DNA of 7,554 nucleotides from Candidatus Kapaibacterium sp. (GTDB taxonomy: Bacteria; Bacteroidota; Ignavibacteria; Kapaibacteriales; HRBIN21), in NCBI GenBank assembly GCA_025055465.1, contig JANWXA010000047.1, positions 1 to 7,554 of the forward strand, given 5' to 3'. The translations under genes and the position numbers were made by a program. The notes below the pieces were generated by a model. It was given only the letters and a program-made list of their open reading frames with translations, made no database searches and was not told the DNA's origin. Positions 5,063-7,554 of this stretch are shown here, piece after piece (the stretch's first letter is position 1; every line of letters starts with the position of its first letter).

Positions 5063-5362
5063 GAGGGGCGGGCTATTGTTTATCTTGACGTTGGTGACGA
5101 CCTGACCTTGCCTATGGTTAGGCAAACCGGTTGCCTGTTTGGTTGGCGGCTCAATCTACGGCTTTGGTGGGAGACATTTGGGCTGGTATGGCAATGGCTA
5201 GTGTATGACCATTGACGGTAAGGTCGTCGCTACACCCCCAATAGCTTTTCAGGGTATGGCAACGTGACATCGCCCGTTCGTAGCCAGAAGGGCTACAAGC
5301 TGTCGAAGCAACTCAGGGAAGCTGGACTGCCCAAGCCGGTCTTTCGACAGGGTGTAGACTGA
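5063..5362 (+). pseudogene. Multiply frameshifted small beta-rich protein ('4-fold beta flanked'-like)
   Basis: Joining short in-frame pieces gives a coherent protein: E-G-R-A-I-V-Y-L-D-V-G-D-D-L-T-L (5063-5110), then C-L-W-L-G-K-P-V-A-C-L-V-G-G-S-I-Y-G-F (5109-5165), G-R-H-L-G-W-Y-G-N-G (5169-5197), L-V-Y-D-H (5198-5212), D-G-K-V-V-A-T-P (5214-5237), and finally L-R-E-A-G-L-P-K-P-V-F before TGA at 5360-5362. The order of motifs (Y-L-D, L-W-x-G-K-P-V-A, I-Y-x-F-x-G-x-H-L-G-W, Y-D-H-x-G, then a Lys/Leu-rich tail) is that of a widespread small protein of unknown function, sometimes annotated '4-fold beta flanked protein'; that name is from memory. At least four frame changes separate the pieces and no start codon or ribosome site is left. 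The frame changes lie near 5110, 5197, 5213 and 5264. Confidence 0.6.
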
Positions 5363-5479
5363 TGCGGCTACTTGCGGCTGCTAAGACTCTTGGGCAGTGT
5401 TTGGACGAGGTGGAGGCAGAACACAGTAGGTCTCTGGAACCCTTAGAATGGTTGCCTCATGGTGTTGCGGAGCTGGGGG

Positions 5480-5884
5480 TTATCCCAGCCAGCCTTCGGG
5501 GAGGCGGGCGACGCCGAGGAAGCCGAGCAGGCCGACCGCGACGAGGATAAACGCGGTCCGGCGGCGCCACCGGGCTGCAGCCAGGCGTTTCTGCCAACGC
5601 AACGGAAGGTGGAGAAGAACCAGGGCTAACACCATCATTGCGACGTGTTCCCAGCGGTGGTGCGGGACATCAGCCCAGCCCGACCACTTCTGGATGAAGA
5701 CTATAGCACCCAGGAGGAATTGGAGAGTGAAGAGGCCCAACAGTACGGAGAGGGCAATCATCGCCACGCGTGGTGGGGATGCGGCAGTTGTTCGGGAGCT
5801 GCTGAGAATCACAGCGAGCGCTGCTGCCCATGCTGCGGCAACGAGCCAGCGATTGTGTCCATGAAGGGTGAGCAGGAAGTCCAT
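5480..5884 (-). CDS. Small four-helix membrane protein of a Bacteroidota-type family
   Basis: A 134-residue integral membrane protein. Hydrophobic stretches at about 12-28, 41-64, 78-93 and 111-126 give four membrane helices. The N-terminal L-L-T-L-H-G-H-N-R-W-L-V, the mid-protein T-L-Q-F-L-L-G and the H-R-W-E-H-V-A-M-M before helix 3 match the layout of a common Bacteroidota family (LLxLHxxxRWxV ... LQFxxG ... EHxxMM). Its histidines near helix ends (H8, H10, H80, H92) have led some members to be called cytochrome-b-like; haem binding is not shown. The start at 5884 is preferred because a start at 6004 would add 40 residues of hydrophilic, non-conserved sequence read through the gap after miaB. 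The ribosome site is weak (GAGGG 11 bases away). The gene follows miaB on the same strand after a gap of 126 bases and may share its transcript. Confidence 0.7.
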   Translation of the reverse strand: MDFLLTLHGHNRWLVAAAWAAALAVILSSSRTTAASPPRVAMIALSVLLGLFTLQFLLGAIVFIQKWSGWADVPHHRWEHVAMMVLALVLLHLPLRWQKRLAAARWRRRTAFILVAVGLLGFLGVARLPEGWLG

Positions 5885-5905
5885 TAGTGCGTGCCCTCGG
5901 CTTGT

Positions 5906-5922
5906 GCACTCCTGCAGAGTGC
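5906..5922. promoter_or_regulatory. Perfect inverted repeat in the leader of the membrane-protein gene
   Basis: GCACTC and GAGTGC flank five bases (CTGCA). The dyad ends 21 bases before the start codon at 5884, where it could act as an operator or as an mRNA hairpin that hinders ribosome entry. The downstream gene has a weak ribosome site, which makes translational control conceivable. Confidence 0.3.
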
Positions 5923-6010
5923 GAAGACGCTTTGTTCCCCTGCAGTATTGATTGGGAAGGCTACGGAGACGGGGATGCGGCGCTAATGGCTTGGGGTCGA
6001 GCAAAGAGGG

Positions 6011-7420
6011 TTATGCTACCTGTAGGGACGTTGCGAGCTCCGGTACAGCAACTACCTCTCCGAAGAGCGTTGCTGAAGTTGCCTGCTGAATCCGTACGTG
6101 GATGAGGCTCCCGACACCAATCTCAGGGGTTTGGGGGAAGATAACGACTTTGTTCGTGTCGGTTCGACCTTGCCACTGTTCAGGGTTGCGCTTGCTGGGG
6201 CCTTCGACCAGGACCTCGTGGAGCCGGCCGATCTCCCGCTCTCGGTTGATTTCGTACGAGATCTGCTGCTGTAGGGCGATGATCTCGTTGAGGCGACGGA
6301 TTTTGACCTCCTCAGGGACGTCATCGCCCCACTTCCAGGCCTTTGTACCTTCGCGAGGGGAGTACTTGAACATGTAGGCGCCGTCGTAGCGGACGGTACG
6401 CAGCAGCTCCAGCGTCGCTTGGTGGTCTTCCTCGGTCTCTGTACAGAAGCCAGCGATAATGTCGGTTGAGAGTGCACAGTCAGGCATGACGGCGCGGATT
6501 CGCTCCACCCGCTCCAGGTACTGTTCTACGGTGTAGCCTCGGTTCATGAGGGCAAGGATGCGGTCGGAACCAGACTGGACTGGTAGGTGGATGTACTTAC
6601 AGAGGTGGGGGTAGGCGGCCATGGTGTCAATGAGCTTGTCGCTCATGTCACGTGGGTGGGAGGTTAAGTAGCGGATGCGCATCTGCGGGACCGCTTCAGC
6701 GCATGCAGCCAGGAGGTCCGCAAAGTCTGCTCCTGTAATGGGGTCGAGGTAGCTATTGACGTTCTGTCCCAGGAGGGTGACCTCCTTGAAGCCGTGCTGC
6801 CAGAGACGCTGGACCTCGGTGACAATGGACTGGAGCGGGCGAGAGCGCTCGCGTCCGCGGGTGAATGGCACAATGCAGAATGTGCAGAACTTGTCGCAGC
6901 CACGCATGATGGAGACCCAGGCACTGATACCTTCGGTCCGCAGGGGCTCAATGTCGTCGTACGTCTCCACGCGGCTGAGGCGGACAGCGATGCCCTGCTC
7001 GCCGGCGAAGGCCTGCTCCAGGAGTTGGGGAAGTTTGCGGTATTCGTCCGGGCCGACGACGAGCTCTACCAGGCGTTTTTGCCCCAGTAGTCGGGATCGG
7101 AGCCGCTCAGCCATGCACCCGAGGATACCAACCACAAGCTCTGGTTTGTGGCGTTTGTATGGTTTCAGGTGGTTGAGGCGTTCAAAGACCCGCTGTTCAG
7201 CGTGCTCGCGCACGGCGCAAGTGTTGATGAGGATGACGTCTGCCTCTTCAGGATGCTTGGCGATGCCGTAGCCGTTGGCATGGAGGAGCCCCAGCACGAT
7301 TTCGGAATCGTTCACATTCATCTGGCAGCCGTAAGTCTCGATATAAACCTGCCGTGCTCCCCGCCGCTCGCCGGGGATTGTCTGGGTTTCAGTTAGGGAC
7401 AGCACAGGAAGCTCCACCAT
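6011..7420 (-). CDS. miaB: tRNA-2-methylthio-N6-dimethylallyladenosine synthase MiaB
   Basis: A 469-residue radical-SAM methylthiotransferase that converts i6A37 to ms2i6A37 in tRNAs reading codons that begin with U, which improves codon-anticodon pairing. It acts in the cytoplasm after MiaA. The N-terminal methylthiotransferase domain (Y-I-E-T-Y-G-C-Q-M-N, I-N-T-C-A-V-R, G-C-M-A-E) supplies cysteines C32, C68 and C102 for the auxiliary [4Fe-4S] cluster. The radical-SAM cluster uses C175, C179 and C182 in I-M-R-G-C-D-K-F-C-T-F-C-I-V-P; the following R-G-R-E-R-S-R-P is the MiaB signature that separates it from RimO and MtaB. L-P-V-Q-S-G-S and L-S-T-D-I-I-A-G-F are also typical. A C-terminal TRAM domain (about 393-465, G-R-T-D-T-N-K-V-V) binds tRNA. 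All key residues are present and the length is normal. The ATG at 7418-7420 lacks a strong Shine-Dalgarno sequence; it is the best start before the conserved Y-G-C-Q. Confidence 0.97.
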   Translation of the reverse strand: MVELPVLSLTETQTIPGERRGARQVYIETYGCQMNVNDSEIVLGLLHANGYGIAKHPEEADVILINTCAVREHAEQRVFERLNHLKPYKRHKPELVVGILGCMAERLRSRLLGQKRLVELVVGPDEYRKLPQLLEQAFAGEQGIAVRLSRVETYDDIEPLRTEGISAWVSIMRGCDKFCTFCIVPFTRGRERSRPLQSIVTEVQRLWQHGFKEVTLLGQNVNSYLDPITGADFADLLAACAEAVPQMRIRYLTSHPRDMSDKLIDTMAAYPHLCKYIHLPVQSGSDRILALMNRGYTVEQYLERVERIRAVMPDCALSTDIIAGFCTETEEDHQATLELLRTVRYDGAYMFKYSPREGTKAWKWGDDVPEEVKIRRLNEIIALQQQISYEINREREIGRLHEVLVEGPSKRNPEQWQGRTDTNKVVIFPQTPEIGVGSLIHVRIQQATSATLFGEVVAVPELATSLQVA

Positions 7421-7510
7421 TATCGTCTTTAGGGTCGTCCGCTGTGTGCGGGATGTATAACGAAGGACCGCCAGCTTTCGTGAAAGTGCGGAGCGGCAGT
7501 AGGGCTGAAC
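7421..7510. promoter_or_regulatory. Divergent intergenic region between miaB and the rightmost gene
   Basis: The 90 bases must hold both promoters. CTTTC-GT-GAAAG (7475-7486) is a perfect dyad, flanked farther out by CCGC (7469-7472) and GCGG (7488-7491), giving an extended imperfect palindrome. TATAAC at 7456-7461 is a possible -10 element on the + strand. No clear -35 or TAnnTTTG box is seen for either direction. Confidence 0.35.
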
Positions 7511-7554
7511 ATGGTGACACTGTTGGAGCGGGTTATCGTTGTCGGTGACCGTGT
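7511..7554 (+). CDS. Start of a gene resembling a GroES-type co-chaperonin (partial)
   Basis: The frame opens at ATG 7511-7513 and reads M-V-T-L-L-E-R-V-I-V-V-G-D-R-V to the window edge. The hydrophobic strand followed by G-D-R-V within the first 15 residues is the hallmark of the N-terminus of GroES-like co-chaperonins, which cap the GroEL folding chamber; variants with L-I-V-V-G-D-R-V are known. AGTAGGG nine bases upstream is a passable ribosome site. With 14 codons the call is tentative, and any other protein with this short motif would fit equally. Confidence 0.4.
   Translation, partial: MVTLLERVIVVGDR

Noticed and set aside
5362..5479. Search for a gene or RNA between the frameshifted remnant and the membrane-protein gene
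   Set aside because: Only about 120 bases; the plus-strand frame from 5362 has no ribosome site and runs into the antisense of the membrane gene.
5448..5887. Plus-strand open frames opposite the membrane-protein gene
   Set aside because: They are rich in Arg, Ala and Cys in the way antisense frames of GC-rich membrane genes are, and have no recognisable motif.
5885..6004. Upstream ATG at 6004 that would lengthen the membrane protein by 40 residues
   Set aside because: The extra residues are hydrophilic, unlike any expected N-terminus, and read through the gap after miaB; family-like sequence begins at the internal Met at 5884.
6102..7396. Plus-strand open frames opposite miaB
   Set aside because: All lie within the fully conserved miaB coding region and carry no motif of their own.
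1..7554. CRISPR arrays, tRNA or rRNA genes, and transposase genes
   Set aside because: No regularly spaced repeats, no tRNA-like cloverleaf with a CCA-type end, and no DDE or other transposase motif was found on reading both strands.

Overview
The window most likely comes from a member of the Bacteroidota/Chlorobiota assemblage (Ignavibacteria- or Kapabacteria-like lineages would fit). The evidence is a secreted protein with a type IX secretion (T9SS) C-terminal sorting domain, two TAnnTTTG promoter -7 boxes in front of genes for exported proteins, and a small four-helix membrane protein of a type common in Bacteroidota. Most of the window is moderately GC-rich. The stretch at about 640-1880 is visibly more AT-rich and looks acquired.

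Left part (1-2060): the first 22 bases are the last codons of a Rieske-type oxygenase gene. Next come a frameshifted open stretch I do not recognise, a + strand remnant of an integron integrase that has lost its catalytic tyrosine, a 14-bp direct repeat resembling attI integrase-binding repeats, a perfect TATAAT, and a GTTAGGC core site. After that core site lies what reads as one integron gene cassette: a ParA/MinD-type ATPase and an overlapping small coiled-coil protein, closed by an attC-like site that begins GCCTAAC, the exact complement of the cassette's left core. This degenerate integron carrying a two-gene ParA-like module is the most interesting part of the window.

Middle part (2060-5362): a gene-free leader with several dyads precedes a secreted parallel beta-helix protein with a T9SS sorting domain. 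Behind it is a second, truncated 3' end of a Rieske oxygenase alpha subunit. Its last 15 bases are identical, in the same frame, to the first 15 bases of the window, so the integron relic and the beta-helix gene lie between two copies of a Rieske gene end. Then follow a secreted protein made of two tandem copies of one ~76-residue cysteine-containing module, and a multiply frameshifted remnant of a small beta-rich protein.

Right part (5480-7554): ordinary chromosomal genes. miaB (tRNA methylthiotransferase) and, downstream on the same minus strand, a four-helix membrane protein; a divergent intergenic region; and the first 14 codons of a + strand gene whose start resembles GroES-type co-chaperonins. 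The overall picture is a chromosomal site that has repeatedly received and lost DNA, next to stable housekeeping genes.
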